Assembly: GCF_022398325.1 (NCBI RefSeq)
Contig: NZ_JAKEVD010000004.1
Location: 43,923 to 107,922, forward strand
Length of the DNA stretch: 64,000 nt
Source: Shewanella sp. Isolate13
GTDB lineage: Bacteria > Pseudomonadota > Gammaproteobacteria > Enterobacterales > Shewanellaceae
Direction of reading: 5' to 3'
In this document: one piece after another, positions 8,690 to 18,557 of the stretch
Position numbering within the stretch: position 1 is the stretch's first letter
Layout: every line of letters begins with the position of its first letter
Made by a program: the position numbers and the translations under genes
The notes under the pieces: generated by a model
Database searches by the model: none
What the model saw: the letters and a program-made list of their open reading frames with translations, nothing else
What the model was told of the DNA's origin: nothing

Positions 8690-10309
8690 ATGAGCAGTAA
8701 TGACGGCGATAGCTTGCCTTTATCTAACCAAACTCCATTAGATCCCAGTAACAAGCCTAGTGGCTGGTTTGTCCGCTTCCTTAACGTGGTTGAGCGTCTT
8801 GGTAACTTACTGCCTCACCCCATTACGCTGTTTGCACTATTTTGTGCGGCAGTGGTGGTTATCAGTGGTATCGCCGGTTACTTCGAATTAACCGTTGTCG
8901 ACCCGCGTCCAGAGGGGGCATCTGGTCGTAGTAGCGATGGCCTTATCCACGTAGTCAGCTTGATGAACGCCGAAGGCTTACGCATGATAGTCTCCAACTT
9001 GGTGACTAACTTTACCGGCTTTACCCCATTAGGCACAGTGCTTGTTGCCTTGTTGGGTGTAGGTATTGCCGACCGTTCAGGCTTGTTATCTGCCGCGATG
9101 CGTTTACTGGTTATGGGCGCATCTAAGCGTTTAGTGACACTCACCTTAGTCTTTGCCGGTATCGTATCGAACACAGCATCAGAGCTAGGCTATGTAGTCT
9201 TAATCCCAATGGCGGCGATGATCTTCCACTCTTTAGGTCGTCATCCTCTTGCGGGTCTCGCTGCGGCATTTGCTGGTGTATCAGGCGGTTACAGCGCCAA
9301 CTTATTGCTTGGCACCGTTGATCCTCTGCTTTCAGGGATCACCGAAGCAGCCGCGCAAATGATCGATCCTGACTACCTTGTAGGCCCAGAAGTAAATTGG
9401 TACTTCATGTTTGTCTCTACCTTCTTAATCACTTTCCTAGGTGCATTCGTTACTGAGAAAATTGTTGAGCCAAAACTTGGTAAATACGATGCTAGCGAAG
9501 CGGCAATCGATCTTAGTGAGCAGAAGATGGATACGGTGAGCGCCCTTGAAAAGAAGGGACTTAAAATCGCTGGCCTTGCGGTATTAGTGATGTCTGTACT
9601 ACTGGCGCTAACCATTATTCCTGAAGGGGCTCCACTTAGAAACCAAGAAACCGGCCTAGTGGCAGGCTCACCATTCCTGAAAGGGATCGTCGCCTTTATC
9701 TTCATCTGTTTCGCTATTCCTGGACTGGTTTATGGCCGCGTGGTGGGTAGTATGAAACGCGATATTGATGTGATTAACGCCATGTCTAGCAGTATGAGCA
9801 GCATGGGCATGTATATCGTATTGGTATTCTTCGCCTCACAGTTTGTCGCCTTCTTTAAGTGGACCAACTTAGGCGCGGTACTGGCGGTATCTGGCGCGGA
9901 CGCGCTAAACGCTGTTGGGCTAACCGGGCCGTTAGTGTTTGTGCTGTTTATTATGATGTGTGGCTTTATCAACTTGATGTTAGGTAGTGCTTCTGCCCAA
10001 TGGGCGGTCACCGCACCTATCTTCGTACCTATGTTGATGCTAGTAGGTTACGCGCCAGAAACGATTCAGGCAGCTTATCGAATCGGTGACTCAGTAACTA
10101 ACCTTATCACCCCAATGATGAGTTACTTTGGTCTGATCTTGGCAGTTGCCTCGCAATATAAGAAGAACCTAGGTATCGGCACCTTAGTAGCGACTATGCT
10201 GCCTTATTCAATCGTGTTCTTTATCGGTTGGACCTGCTTCTTCTTTATCTGGGTATTTGTGATTGGTTTACCGGTTGGTCCTGGCGCAGCCACCTATTAC
10301 ACGCCTTAA
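8690..10309 (+). CDS. AbgT family transporter
   Basis: The 539-residue polytopic inner-membrane protein has the AbgT signature: an N-terminal NVVERLGNLLPHPITLFALF segment, SNTASELGYVVLIPMAAMIF, and late PMMSYFGLILAVASQY. Characterised relatives are AbgT of E. coli (p-aminobenzoyl-glutamate uptake) and MtrF/YdaH (efflux, including antifolates), so direction and substrate are not decided here. The ATG start is preceded by TTGAGGAAGACACG, a good ribosome binding site. It stands alone, downstream of two terminator-bearing elements and upstream of a repeat block. Confidence 0.92.
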   Translation: MSSNDGDSLPLSNQTPLDPSNKPSGWFVRFLNVVERLGNLLPHPITLFALFCAAVVVISGIAGYFELTVVDPRPEGASGRSSDGLIHVVSLMNAEGLRMIVSNLVTNFTGFTPLGTVLVALLGVGIADRSGLLSAAMRLLVMGASKRLVTLTLVFAGIVSNTASELGYVVLIPMAAMIFHSLGRHPLAGLAAAFAGVSGGYSANLLLGTVDPLLSGITEAAAQMIDPDYLVGPEVNWYFMFVSTFLITFLGAFVTEKIVEPKLGKYDASEAAIDLSEQKMDTVSALEKKGLKIAGLAVLVMSVLLALTIIPEGAPLRNQETGLVAGSPFLKGIVAFIFICFAIPGLVYGRVVGSMKRDIDVINAMSSSMSSMGMYIVLVFFASQFVAFFKWTNLGAVLAVSGADALNAVGLTGPLVFVLFIMMCGFINLMLGSASAQWAVTAPIFVPMLMLVGYAPETIQAAYRIGDSVTNLITPMMSYFGLILAVASQYKKNLGIGTLVATMLPYSIVFFIGWTCFFFIWVFVIGLPVGPGAATYYTP

Positions 10310-10314
10310 AACAA

Positions 10315-10560
10315 GGTTCTAGGTTCTAGGTTCTAGGAAAAGCTTAGACGAGGTCGGGCTTCGCCCTGCGAGGACGCGACTTCGTCTCTTCTAGGAAAGG
10401 CTAAGAAGAAAAAACAAAAGATAAAAAAGTGGAATGCTCAGCTTTTGAAGTGCTGTTAGCTTTTCCTCGCAGGTGCGCAGCACCGTCCTAGCAGTGAGCC
10501 TGCGAACGCCCTAGAAACGAGCTTGCGAGTGCTCTTGCTCTTATCATCTATCTTTTTAGT
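10315..10560. repeat. Intergenic repeat block with triloop mini-hairpins (locus 2)
   Basis: GGGC-TTC-GCCC (10356-10366), an imperfect GCGAC-TTC-GTCTC (10376-10388) and GGTGC-GCA-GCACC (10472-10484) are embedded in the same AGGAAAAGCTTAGACGAGG ... TTAGCTTTTCCT modules seen at 2.2 kb. The block fills the gap between the AbgT and yfcE genes. No coding sequence is supported. Confidence 0.88.
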
Positions 10561-10621
10561 AGCTATATCGAGAAACAAAGCTATATTGACGATCTGTTTT
10601 ATCATTCTAGGCATATAGCCC

Positions 10622-11179
10622 ATGAAACTTTTTATCGCCTCCGATCTACATGGTTCTCTATCAGCCACTCAAGCCATGCTGAGCCGCTTTGAGCAATCTG
10701 GTGCTCATTACCTGATTCTGCTCGGAGATCTACTTAATCACGGTCCACGTAACGCCATTCCTGAGGGATACGACCCTGCGGCCTTGGCCGAGACACTGAA
10801 TGCCTATGCCGATAAGATTATTGCTGTACGTGGCAACTGCGACAGTGAAGTCGACCAGATGCTGCTGCAATTCCCTATTACTGCGACCTACGCCCAGGTA
10901 TTGATGCCGCAAATGCGCCTATTCCTGACCCATGGCCATGTTTATGGTCCTGATAAGCTACCACCGCTGCAAGCGGGTGATGCTTTACTCTATGGACACA
11001 CCCATATTCCCGTCGCTGAATATCGCGACGAAGTATTACTGTTCAACCCTGGCTCAACCACTATCCCCCGTAATGACTGCCGCGCTTCATATGGCTTAAT
11101 CACCGCAACTGAGTGTCAGGTACGTGCTATCGATAACGATGAGCTATTGCTAAGCTGCCCAATTCATCACAAGTTGTAA
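10622..11179 (+). CDS. yfcE: Phosphodiesterase YfcE (calcineurin-like metallophosphatase)
   Basis: The 185-residue protein shows the full metallophosphoesterase motif series: SDLHGS (residues 7-12), LGDLLNHGPR, GNCDSEVD, LTHGHVYG and GHTHIP. These residues bind two divalent metals. E. coli YfcE is a Mn-dependent phosphodiesterase with no settled physiological substrate. Length and motif spacing match YfcE. It is flanked on both sides by repeat blocks and appears monocistronic. Confidence 0.93.
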   Translation: MKLFIASDLHGSLSATQAMLSRFEQSGAHYLILLGDLLNHGPRNAIPEGYDPAALAETLNAYADKIIAVRGNCDSEVDQMLLQFPITATYAQVLMPQMRLFLTHGHVYGPDKLPPLQAGDALLYGHTHIPVAEYRDEVLLFNPGSTTIPRNDCRASYGLITATECQVRAIDNDELLLSCPIHHKL

Positions 11180-11580
11180 AGAAAGCTAAGACGAGGACGG
11201 GCTTCGCCCTGCGAGGCGTGACTGCGTCACTTCGAGAGCGCGACCTTGTCGCTTCGAGGAAAGGCTAAAAAGATAGGTGCTAGGCCCTAGGAAAAGCCAA
11301 GATTTAAAAGAGACAAGCAACACATTCAGGCTTCATTAATCGGCTTTAGTCTTTGCTTTTAAGCTATTAGCTTTTCCCGGCAGCCAACTCTGTTGGCGTC
11401 CTAGCAGGTGCGCAGCACCGTCCTAGCAGTGAGCCAGCGAACGTCCTAGAAACGAGCTTGCGAGTGCTCTGTCTTTTAGCTTTTCCTAGCAGCCAACTCT
11501 GTTGGCGCCCTCGCAGGTGCGCAGCACCGTCCTAGCAGTGAGCTTGCGAACGTCCTAGAACCTAGCTCCTAGAACCTATC
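11180..11580. repeat. Intergenic repeat block with triloop mini-hairpins (locus 3)
   Basis: This is the most complete copy. The first half has GGGC-TTC-GCCC (11199-11209), GTGAC-TGC-GTCAC (11218-11230) and GCGAC-CTT-GTCGC (11240-11252). The second half has two sets of GCCAAC-TCT-GTTGGC (11383-11397, 11492-11506) plus GGTGC-GCA-GCACC (11407-11419, 11516-11528). The modules between hairpins are CCTAG-rich. The halves are inverted relative to each other. Confidence 0.9.
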
Positions 11581-11590
11581 TTTTAACAAC

Positions 11591-11619
11591 AAAAAGCCCA
11601 GCATCTGCTGGGCTTTTTA
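11591..11619. terminator. Bidirectional intrinsic terminator
   Basis: AAAAAGCCCAGC-ATCT-GCTGGGCTTTTT forms a strong stem with A/T runs on both sides. It terminates the RND operon on the minus strand. Confidence 0.85.
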
Positions 11620-11647
11620 GTGTTTCGCGAGCTAAATAACGCTTAGG

Positions 11648-14600
11648 TTACTTGTTCGCTTTCGCCGCTTTAGCTTCCGCCTTAGCTGCTTTCGCTGCAT
11701 CTCGCTCGCGTTTACTGAACATACGCTCAACAATCACGAAGAAGATTGGGATAAAGAAGATCCCCATAAAGGTCGAGCTCATCATACCACCAAGTACCGC
11801 AGTACCGATGGCGTTCTGGCTACCCGAACCAACACCGCTACTAATTGCTAACGGAACAACACCCAGACCAAATGCTAGCGACGTCATTAAGATTGGACGT
11901 AGACGTACTCGAACCGCGTGAAGTGTCGCTTCAACAAGACCCGCCCCTTTCTCATAGAACTCTTTGGCAAATTCCACAATCAAGATAGCGTTCTTAGTCG
12001 CTAGACCCACAGTGGTCAACAGACCTACCTGGAAGAATACGTCGTTAGGCAAGCCACGACCATTCATCGCAATCAAGGCACCAATAATACCTAGAGGCAC
12101 AACCAAGATAACTGCAAATGGTACTGACCAGCTCTCATACAGCGCCGCGAGTACAAGGAAGACCACCACAATAGACAGTGCGTATAGCATTGGAGCTTGG
12201 TTACCCGACAGACGCTCTTCATAAGAAAGACCGTTCCACTCAATACCAAACCCTGGCGGCAACTTCTTCACCATGGCTTCGATATCATCCATCGCAGCAC
12301 CAGTACTGTAACCTTGTACCGTACCGCCTTGAATGTTCATCGCAGGTAAACCGCCAAAACGCTCTAGCCGTGGTGAACCATATTCCCAAGTACCCGATGC
12401 AAAGGCAGAGAAAGGCACCATTTCACCCTTAGAGTTACGCACATACCAAGAGTCCAGATCCTCTGGCTGCATACGATATTCGGCTTCACCTTGAACGTAT
12501 ACTTTCTTAATACGGCCACGGTCGATAAAGTCGTTAACGTAGCTACCACCCCAGGCTGTACCCAATACGTTATTAACCGCATTGATATCAATACCCAGAG
12601 CACGTAACTTAGCGTGATCGATATGCACTTGATAAAGCGGAGCATCTTCCTGACCATTTGGACGCACGCCCACTAGGTTTGGATTCTGCGCTGCCATACC
12701 TAGCAACATATTACGCGCTTCAAGCAGCTTATCATGGCCTTGGCCATTCTTATCTTGAAGATAGAAATCGAAACCGTTAGCCGTGCCCAGCTCGATTACC
12801 GCTGGCGGTACAAAGGCAAACACAAAGGCTTGTTTCATCTGCGAGAACATACCCATGGCACGGTTGGCAACCGACTGCACGTCTTGACCTGGGTTACTAC
12901 GCTCAGACCAATCTTTAAGACCAACGAACGCGATACCCATGTTTTGACCCATACCCGCGAAGCTGAAACCCGACACGCTAAATACCGATCTAACGTTGTC
13001 GCCTTCTTCGTTAAGGTAGAAATCAGATACTTGCTCAAGGACTTTCTTGGTTTCTTCTTGAGTCGAGTTAACAGGCAAAATAGCCTGAGTAAACAAGATC
13101 CCTTGGTCTTCGTCCGGCAAGAATGCGGTTGGCATACGCATGAAGACCCAACCCACGGCAACTGTGATAGCTAAATACACCATCATAGTACGACCAGTAC
13201 GCTTGATCATCGAAGCAACGTTCGCTTCATAACGAGAAGTCAGTGCGTCAAACTTGCGGTTAAACCAACCGAAGAAGCCTGTTTTAGCGTGGCTTTCACC
13301 CTTAGCAATCGGCTTAAGCATGGTGGCACACAGTGCTGGTGTCAGGATGATCGCAACCATCACTGATAGCGCCATGGCCGATACAATCGTAATTGAGAAC
13401 TGGCGGTAAATAACACCTGTCGAACCAGACATAAATGCCATAGGCACGAACACTGCAGACAGCGTCAGACCAATACCCACTAGTGCGCCGGTGATCTGAT
13501 CCATCGACTTCTTAGTGGCTTCTATCGGGCTAAGCCCCTCCTCCTGCATCACACGTTCAACGTTCTCCACCACAACAATCGCGTCATCAACCAGAAGACC
13601 AATTGCCAATACCATGGCGAACATGGTCAAGGTGTTAATCGAGAAGCCGGCCGCAGCTAGCACCGCGAAGGTACCAAGCAATACCACTGGTACCGCAATG
13701 GTCGGAATTAGCGTTGCACGGAAGTTCTGCAAGAACAGATACATGATCAAGAATACCAAGACCACGGCTTCAAGCAGAGTATGTACAACACCTTCAATCG
13801 ACTTCTCAACGAATGGAGTGGTGTCATAGGGATAAACCACTTCCATCCCTTGAGGGAAGAATGGTCTCATCTCATCAATCTTTGCACGCACACCTTCGGC
13901 CGTAGCCAATGCGTTAGCACCCGTTGCTAGCTGAATACCGATACCAGCAGCAGGCTTACCGTTGTAGAAAGACTCTACCGAATAACTTTCGGCGCCAAGC
14001 TCTACACGCGCCACATCTTCTAGGAACACTTTCGCGCCTGATGTGTCAGCTTTAATGATGATCTTCTTGAACTGTTCTGCGGTTTGTAGTCGGCTCTGAG
14101 CCGATACAGTGGCGTTAAGCTCTTGGCCTGCAAGTGATGGCGCACCACCTAATTGACCCGCAGAAACCTGAGCATTCTGCTCTCTTATCGAAGCAATAAT
14201 ATCTTGGCTAGTCAGGCTATATTGCGTCAGCTTTAATGGATCTAACCATATACGCATCGCATATTGCGCACCAAATAGCTCGATGGTACCCACACCTGGA
14301 ACACGACTTAGTGGATCCTGAATGTTAGAGCCCACATAATCGGCGATATCATTTTTACCTAGCGAGCCATCTTCAGATACAAATGCGGCAACCATCAAGA
14401 AGCCTGCGCTAGATTTACTTACGTTAACGCCTTGCGCCTGAACTTCTTGCGGTAGCAGTGGCATTGCAAGCTGTAGCTTGTTCTGCACCTGTACCTGAGC
14501 GATATCAGGATCGGCCTCGGCATTGAAGGTTAGGGTAATTTGCGCATTACCAAAGCTATCACTGGTCGATGAAATGTAACGCAGGTGGTCAAGACCTGTC

Positions 14601-14806
14601 ATTCGCTGCTCAATAACCTGAGTTACCGAGTCTTCCATCGTCTTAGCCGATGCTCCAGGATAAACAGCACTGATCACCACAGATGGAGGTGCAATACTCG
14701 GGTACTGAGATACCGGAAGGCCCACAATCGAGAGCACACCTGCCAGCATCACAATAATAGCGATCACCCACGCAAAAATAGGGCGATCGATAAAGAAACG
14801 TGCCAT
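11648..14806 (-). CDS. RND multidrug efflux pump, inner-membrane subunit (HAE1 family)
   Basis: The 1052-residue protein starts [20 protein letters not shown], typical of AcrB/MexB-type pumps, and has the usual 12 membrane segments and two large periplasmic loops. The proton-relay aspartate pair is visible in [16 protein letters not shown]. It exports hydrophobic drugs, dyes and detergents with a periplasmic adaptor and an outer-membrane TolC-like channel. It lies nine bases after the adaptor gene. No outer-membrane channel gene follows, so TolC is probably supplied elsewhere. The tail is rich in Ala/Lys ([14 protein letters not shown]). Confidence 0.95.
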   Translation of the reverse strand: MARFFIDRPIFAWVIAIIVMLAGVLSIVGLPVSQYPSIAPPSVVISAVYPGASAKTMEDSVTQVIEQRMTGLDHLRYISSTSDSFGNAQITLTFNAEADPDIAQVQVQNKLQLAMPLLPQEVQAQGVNVSKSSAGFLMVAAFVSEDGSLGKNDIADYVGSNIQDPLSRVPGVGTIELFGAQYAMRIWLDPLKLTQYSLTSQDIIASIREQNAQVSAGQLGGAPSLAGQELNATVSAQSRLQTAEQFKKIIIKADTSGAKVFLEDVARVELGAESYSVESFYNGKPAAGIGIQLATGANALATAEGVRAKIDEMRPFFPQGMEVVYPYDTTPFVEKSIEGVVHTLLEAVVLVFLIMYLFLQNFRATLIPTIAVPVVLLGTFAVLAAAGFSINTLTMFAMVLAIGLLVDDAIVVVENVERVMQEEGLSPIEATKKSMDQITGALVGIGLTLSAVFVPMAFMSGSTGVIYRQFSITIVSAMALSVMVAIILTPALCATMLKPIAKGESHAKTGFFGWFNRKFDALTSRYEANVASMIKRTGRTMMVYLAITVAVGWVFMRMPTAFLPDEDQGILFTQAILPVNSTQEETKKVLEQVSDFYLNEEGDNVRSVFSVSGFSFAGMGQNMGIAFVGLKDWSERSNPGQDVQSVANRAMGMFSQMKQAFVFAFVPPAVIELGTANGFDFYLQDKNGQGHDKLLEARNMLLGMAAQNPNLVGVRPNGQEDAPLYQVHIDHAKLRALGIDINAVNNVLGTAWGGSYVNDFIDRGRIKKVYVQGEAEYRMQPEDLDSWYVRNSKGEMVPFSAFASGTWEYGSPRLERFGGLPAMNIQGGTVQGYSTGAAMDDIEAMVKKLPPGFGIEWNGLSYEERLSGNQAPMLYALSIVVVFLVLAALYESWSVPFAVILVVPLGIIGALIAMNGRGLPNDVFFQVGLLTTVGLATKNAILIVEFAKEFYEKGAGLVEATLHAVRVRLRPILMTSLAFGLGVVPLAISSGVGSGSQNAIGTAVLGGMMSSTFMGIFFIPIFFVIVERMFSKRERDAAKAAKAEAKAAKANK

Positions 14807-14815
14807 AACTCTGCC

Positions 14816-15967
14816 CTATTTCTGTTGTGTTTCAGGTTTCTTATCAGCGGCCAAAGGCCCCGCTTTAACTGGGGCACCTGGACGAATTTTCTGCAAGCCT
14901 TCAACGATTAGCTGATCACCAGCTTTAAGGCCGCTAGTAATACGCCATTGATTATCAATCACTTCGGCAGTTGTTACGATTCGTGCAGCAACCTTGCCAT
15001 CTTCAATAACCATAGCAACCGCTTGTCCCTTGGTGTTGCGGGTAATCGCTCTTTGAGGCACTAAAATCGCTTTAGGATCGGTACCCACTGTCAGTACAGT
15101 GCGCACAAACATGCCTGGCAGTAACAGGCCTTCAGGATTTGGGAACTCAGCGCGTAGTACCACAGCACCGGTGTTTTCATCAACGGTGACTTCAGCGAAC
15201 TGCAACTTACCCTTATGACTATAAGCCGTGCCATCTTCTAAGAATAAGGCTACCGGAGCGGTATCATCATGCAACAATTGACCGCTGGCGATATGCTGTT
15301 TCAGGCGCAGCATTTGAGTGCTCGACTGTACGATATCGATGTTAATCGGATCTAGCTGAGAGATATTAGCTAATGCCTGTGCCTGACCAGCACCGACTAG
15401 GGCACCCGCTGTGACATTTGACTTACCAATACGGCCTGAAATTGGCGCTTCAACTTTAGTGTAGGCAAGGTTGATTTCAGCAGTGTTAATCGCCGCTTTA
15501 GCGACAGCAACACTGGCTTTAGCTTCTAGGTAGTTAGCCTCTGCGGTATCGAAATCTTGCTGACTAATTGATTTGCTTTTAATCAACGAACTGAAACGCT
15601 CAGCCGTTGCTTTAGTCGACTTCTCAGCAGCCTGTGCGCGCTCTAGCTCAGCCTTAGCACTAACCAGTGCAGCTTCATACTGCGATGCATCGATTTGATA
15701 CAGAGACTGGCCTTTTTGTACTTCACCACCCTCATTAAAACTACGAGCTAGCACAATACCACTAACCTGCGGACGAACTTCGGCCTCCAAATAAGCTTTA
15801 CTACGGCCCGGTAATTCAACCATTATTGATTGAGGCTTAGCTGCAACAGTAATGACTCCCACTTCCATAGGTCCACGCTGCTGAGGCCCCTGTTCAGGTT
15901 TTTGCTCACAGCCACTTATCCATAACGCCACACTTAAAACAGAGGCAATTTTCACTATTTGCCGCAT
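14816..15967 (-). CDS. RND efflux periplasmic adaptor lipoprotein
   Basis: The 383-residue membrane fusion protein resembles AcrA/MexA. Residues 1-20 are a lipoprotein signal with lipobox ISGC. A biotinyl-lipoyl-like domain (VRPQVSGIVLARSFNEGGEVQKGQSLYQID) is split by a coiled-coil hairpin at about residues 95-160, followed by VEAPISGRIGKSNVTAGALV and a beta-barrel. It bridges the pump to the outer-membrane channel. First gene of the two-gene operon; its promoter must lie in 15968-16326. No regulator gene is adjacent. Confidence 0.94.
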   Translation of the reverse strand: MRQIVKIASVLSVALWISGCEQKPEQGPQQRGPMEVGVITVAAKPQSIMVELPGRSKAYLEAEVRPQVSGIVLARSFNEGGEVQKGQSLYQIDASQYEAALVSAKAELERAQAAEKSTKATAERFSSLIKSKSISQQDFDTAEANYLEAKASVAVAKAAINTAEINLAYTKVEAPISGRIGKSNVTAGALVGAGQAQALANISQLDPINIDIVQSSTQMLRLKQHIASGQLLHDDTAPVALFLEDGTAYSHKGKLQFAEVTVDENTGAVVLRAEFPNPEGLLLPGMFVRTVLTVGTDPKAILVPQRAITRNTKGQAVAMVIEDGKVAARIVTTAEVIDNQWRITSGLKAGDQLIVEGLQKIRPGAPVKAGPLAADKKPETQQK

Positions 15968-16326
15968 GAGAACTCCTAATAAAAGCCATCTACTCGGTAA
16001 TCTATTTTGAAAGCAGAAAGTGCCGTCAAACCCACCTTTGGAAGCATAATTTTTTGTCGAAAATTTAACGCACCTTTATCTCACAATGTCCATTAGTCAA
16101 CAAGGAAAACTCCCAGTTTAAATTGTAAGATAATGAAAATTTTTGCATAAAATCAGCTGCATATGTTTAACAATTGTTAATAAATGAATGTATAAGCACA
16201 GCTTGTTAATTCAGCGTTCATTCAAGTGTAGCGAGTCGCTAATGCATTAACATTAACCAAGTATTATCGCTAATTTAAAAGGATTTTATGTCAACTGACT
16301 CGCCCTAAAAAACTACTGCTGAGAGT
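15968..16326. other. Intergenic region upstream of the RND operon
   Basis: No gene was seen. The region must hold the minus-strand promoter of the adaptor-pump operon. It contains one perfect 14-bp palindrome, TTAACAATTGTTAA at 16167-16180, a possible operator half-way up the region. No local regulator gene was found to pair with it. Confidence 0.5.
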
Positions 16327-17016
16327 TTATACTCGATTGTCACCCACACTACAGGCCAACACTCTACTGATATCTGCGAGGCTACGCCCCGATTCCTGTT
16401 GCCAGTGGTTAAATACACTCTGTACCTGTTGCAAACCCGCCTTAGAACTAAAGCCATAATCAACAAGGCCGTGCCCCTTCAAATAACCTTGCACATCAGT
16501 GGTTAACAGAAAGGTGTCTTTGCCCATGGAGCGTAAAAAGTAAGGGCCGGTATTACCACCGAGTCGGCAACCTTTACGTTTAAGCACAGACCAGAGCCCA
16601 GTGATGTCTTCACTCGGCCAGTCAGCAATGAACTTAGCAAAACTGCCGTGTTTAGCCGCAAGATCGTTAACCATATGGGCATTGTCATAGATCGCCATGG
16701 TCTTTTTCAGGTGACGAATAAGCTTAGGATCACTAGCACGATCCTGTAACTGTTCCGGCGACAGCATCAGCACTTTAAACGGCTCAAAGCCAAAGAAGGC
16801 TTTCTCATACTCAGGCCACTTGGCCTCAACAATTCGCCAGACAAAGCCGCTTTGAAACACTTTCTTGCTGATCTCAGATAAAAGCTGTGCATCGCTATAT
16901 TGCATCAACTCTTTATTCGTCAGTCCTGTCGGTAATAGACTTTCGAGACTGGCATCCCCACCTTTTCGCTGCGATGCTCTGGCATAGATAGCAGCAAACT
17001 TTTCAATCTGACTCAT
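16327..17016 (-). CDS. DNA-3-methyladenine glycosylase I family protein
   Basis: The 229-residue helix-hairpin-helix protein resembles Tag. Motifs seen are FVWRIVEAKWPEYEKAFFGF, IYDNAHMVNDL and LKRKGCRLGGNTGPYFLR. The family removes 3-methyladenine from alkylated DNA. The sequence differs from classical E. coli Tag and belongs to a shorter, divergent branch, so substrate range is inferred. It is divergent from a GST gene with a 194-base gap. Confidence 0.85.
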   Translation of the reverse strand: MSQIEKFAAIYARASQRKGGDASLESLLPTGLTNKELMQYSDAQLLSEISKKVFQSGFVWRIVEAKWPEYEKAFFGFEPFKVLMLSPEQLQDRASDPKLIRHLKKTMAIYDNAHMVNDLAAKHGSFAKFIADWPSEDITGLWSVLKRKGCRLGGNTGPYFLRSMGKDTFLLTTDVQGYLKGHGLVDYGFSSKAGLQQVQSVFNHWQQESGRSLADISRVLACSVGDNRV

Positions 17017-17210
17017 ACTCGCTCTCGTGATTAAAAATTAAACCCTAAGCAATTAAGCTTCATCTTATATGACTAACCGTTTGAAGTAACATCTCTTTAA
17101 TTATTAATGCCAGAATCCAGTCCATTGAACCTCTTGTGTACAACATTGAGAGTCCTACTGTTTACGACTAGAGTTAATAGTAACCCTTATATAACGAACC
17201 CACATCGGCT

Positions 17211-17858
17211 ATGGATCTGTATTACCATCCACTGGCACGCCAGTCACAAAAAACACTGATTGCCCTCTATGAGAAACAGGCAAGCTTCAGCCCACATATC
17301 ATAGATCTCAGCGATGCCTTTAGCAGACGCAGTTTTCAACAACTTAATGCTGCGTCCAAGTTGCCACTATTACACGTTCGAGCAAAAGAGTTTTTTAACG
17401 ATGCCAGCATTATTATCGAATATATAGATAACTATATCAGCTCCGGCACCCAGCTTATCCCAATAGACAAGACTCAAGCCTTATATGTCAGGCTTTATGA
17501 TAGATTAAGCGACAATCAACTAGATAAAGAAATTGAAGCCTGGCAGGAGGCGATTAGCACTAGCTGTAACCAGATCCACATCAAGCGATTAGAGAGGGCG
17601 ATGCTAGCCAGCTTGGCACTCTTTGATCAGCGCCTAGCCAGTAACCACTGGGTTTGTGGCGAAAGCTTTTCCCTCGCCGACTGCGCATTCATCCCCTGCT
17701 TAAAAACCCTAGAGAGCCGATTGCAACTGTTAGATTACGAACACATAGGTCGCTACTGGATCCAGGCTAAATTACGCGGTTCAGTGAGCCAAGTATTCGA
17801 AGAAATGGAGCTCACTAAAGCCACATTGGGCCAAAGTGAGCAACTTATGCATACTTAG
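17211..17858 (+). CDS. Glutathione S-transferase family protein
   Basis: The 215-residue protein has an N-terminal thioredoxin-like GST fold (MDLYYHPLARQSQKTLIALY, residues 1-80, with NDASIIIEYID as the glutathione-contacting segment) and an all-helical C-terminal domain with the N-capping motif SLADCAFIPCL. Candidate catalytic residues are the Tyr/Ser near residue 4-12. The substrate is unknown. Its stop overlaps by four bases with the convergent thioesterase gene. Confidence 0.87.
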   Translation: MDLYYHPLARQSQKTLIALYEKQASFSPHIIDLSDAFSRRSFQQLNAASKLPLLHVRAKEFFNDASIIIEYIDNYISSGTQLIPIDKTQALYVRLYDRLSDNQLDKEIEAWQEAISTSCNQIHIKRLERAMLASLALFDQRLASNHWVCGESFSLADCAFIPCLKTLESRLQLLDYEHIGRYWIQAKLRGSVSQVFEEMELTKATLGQSEQLMHT

Positions 17859-18427
17859 CTCGCCGCTCTAAACTCCATCGGCTCGCCCACAGAACTTGGA
17901 AGGTTGCACTCCTTCTTAAGCAGTAAAAAGCTCTTCCATTTAATCACCTCTGGCGGCAATTGCGGGGCGGGATCATTAAAACCGACTTCAGCGAGCATGG
18001 TCTCGATAGCAACCTGTTTACCTTTGCAGACAAACACTCCACGAACATGGGCGATGCAGTGCAGGCCGCGCTCACTGACGAAGCGCTGTTCAATGTAAAA
18101 ATACTTTTCATCCCAGCCCACCAACTTAGTTTCTATCTCAAACTTGGCGAACGGCTTAATATCGCGGATATAGGTAAATTCAGCAGCATTCACTATAGGC
18201 ATCCAGCCCAACTTTAAGAACCGCTTCAAGAAGCCCATCTCGGCCATCATATAGGTACGAGCGAGATCCATAAACGCAGGGTAACGGGAATTAGTCAGGT
18301 GAAAGTTGATGTCACAATCTGTCGGCAGTGCACGATATGCCAAGCGGCTAGTGTCTAAGAAGCCGATCTTGTTGCAGTGGCGATTACGCCAGAGAAATAA
18401 CCAAATAAGCCTAAAATAGAGATTCAT
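17855..18427 (-). CDS. Hotdog-fold acyl-CoA thioesterase-like protein
   Basis: About 190 residues. It resembles the thioesterase family of 4-hydroxybenzoyl-CoA type (also THEM6-like), with TDCDINFHLTNSRYPAFMDLAR near the start; the aspartate is the usual catalytic position. A hydrophobic N-terminus (LYFRLIWLFLW) suggests membrane association. ATG 18427 is chosen as start; two upstream ATGs (18466 and 18445) are open, the latter preceded by TTAGG. The substrate cannot be read from the sequence. It converges with the GST gene. Confidence 0.8.
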   Translation of the reverse strand: MNLYFRLIWLFLWRNRHCNKIGFLDTSRLAYRALPTDCDINFHLTNSRYPAFMDLARTYMMAEMGFLKRFLKLGWMPIVNAAEFTYIRDIKPFAKFEIETKLVGWDEKYFYIEQRFVSERGLHCIAHVRGVFVCKGKQVAIETMLAEVGFNDPAPQLPPEVIKWKSFLLLKKECNLPSSVGEPMEFRAAS

Positions 18428-18511
18428 TGATGACTCAGCTTGCATCCTAATAAATATAAAGCGCAAGGCTAGCAGAGGTCATACCTGATAACAAGCGTGC
18501 GCGAGAGCAAT

Positions 18512-18537
18512 AAAAAAGGCGCTCGAAGCGCCTTTTT
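18512..18537. terminator. Bidirectional intrinsic terminator after prlC
   Basis: AAAAAAGGCGCT-TCGA-type stem (GGCGCTTCGAGCGCC on the minus strand) with A/T runs on both sides, 20 bases beyond the prlC stop. Confidence 0.85.
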
Positions 18538-18557
18538 ATCGGATTTAAAGGCTAATT

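Noticed and set aside
12364..13174. Several long frames inside the RND pump gene on both strands
   Set aside because: All overlap a full-length, clearly conserved RND protein and lack independent evidence.
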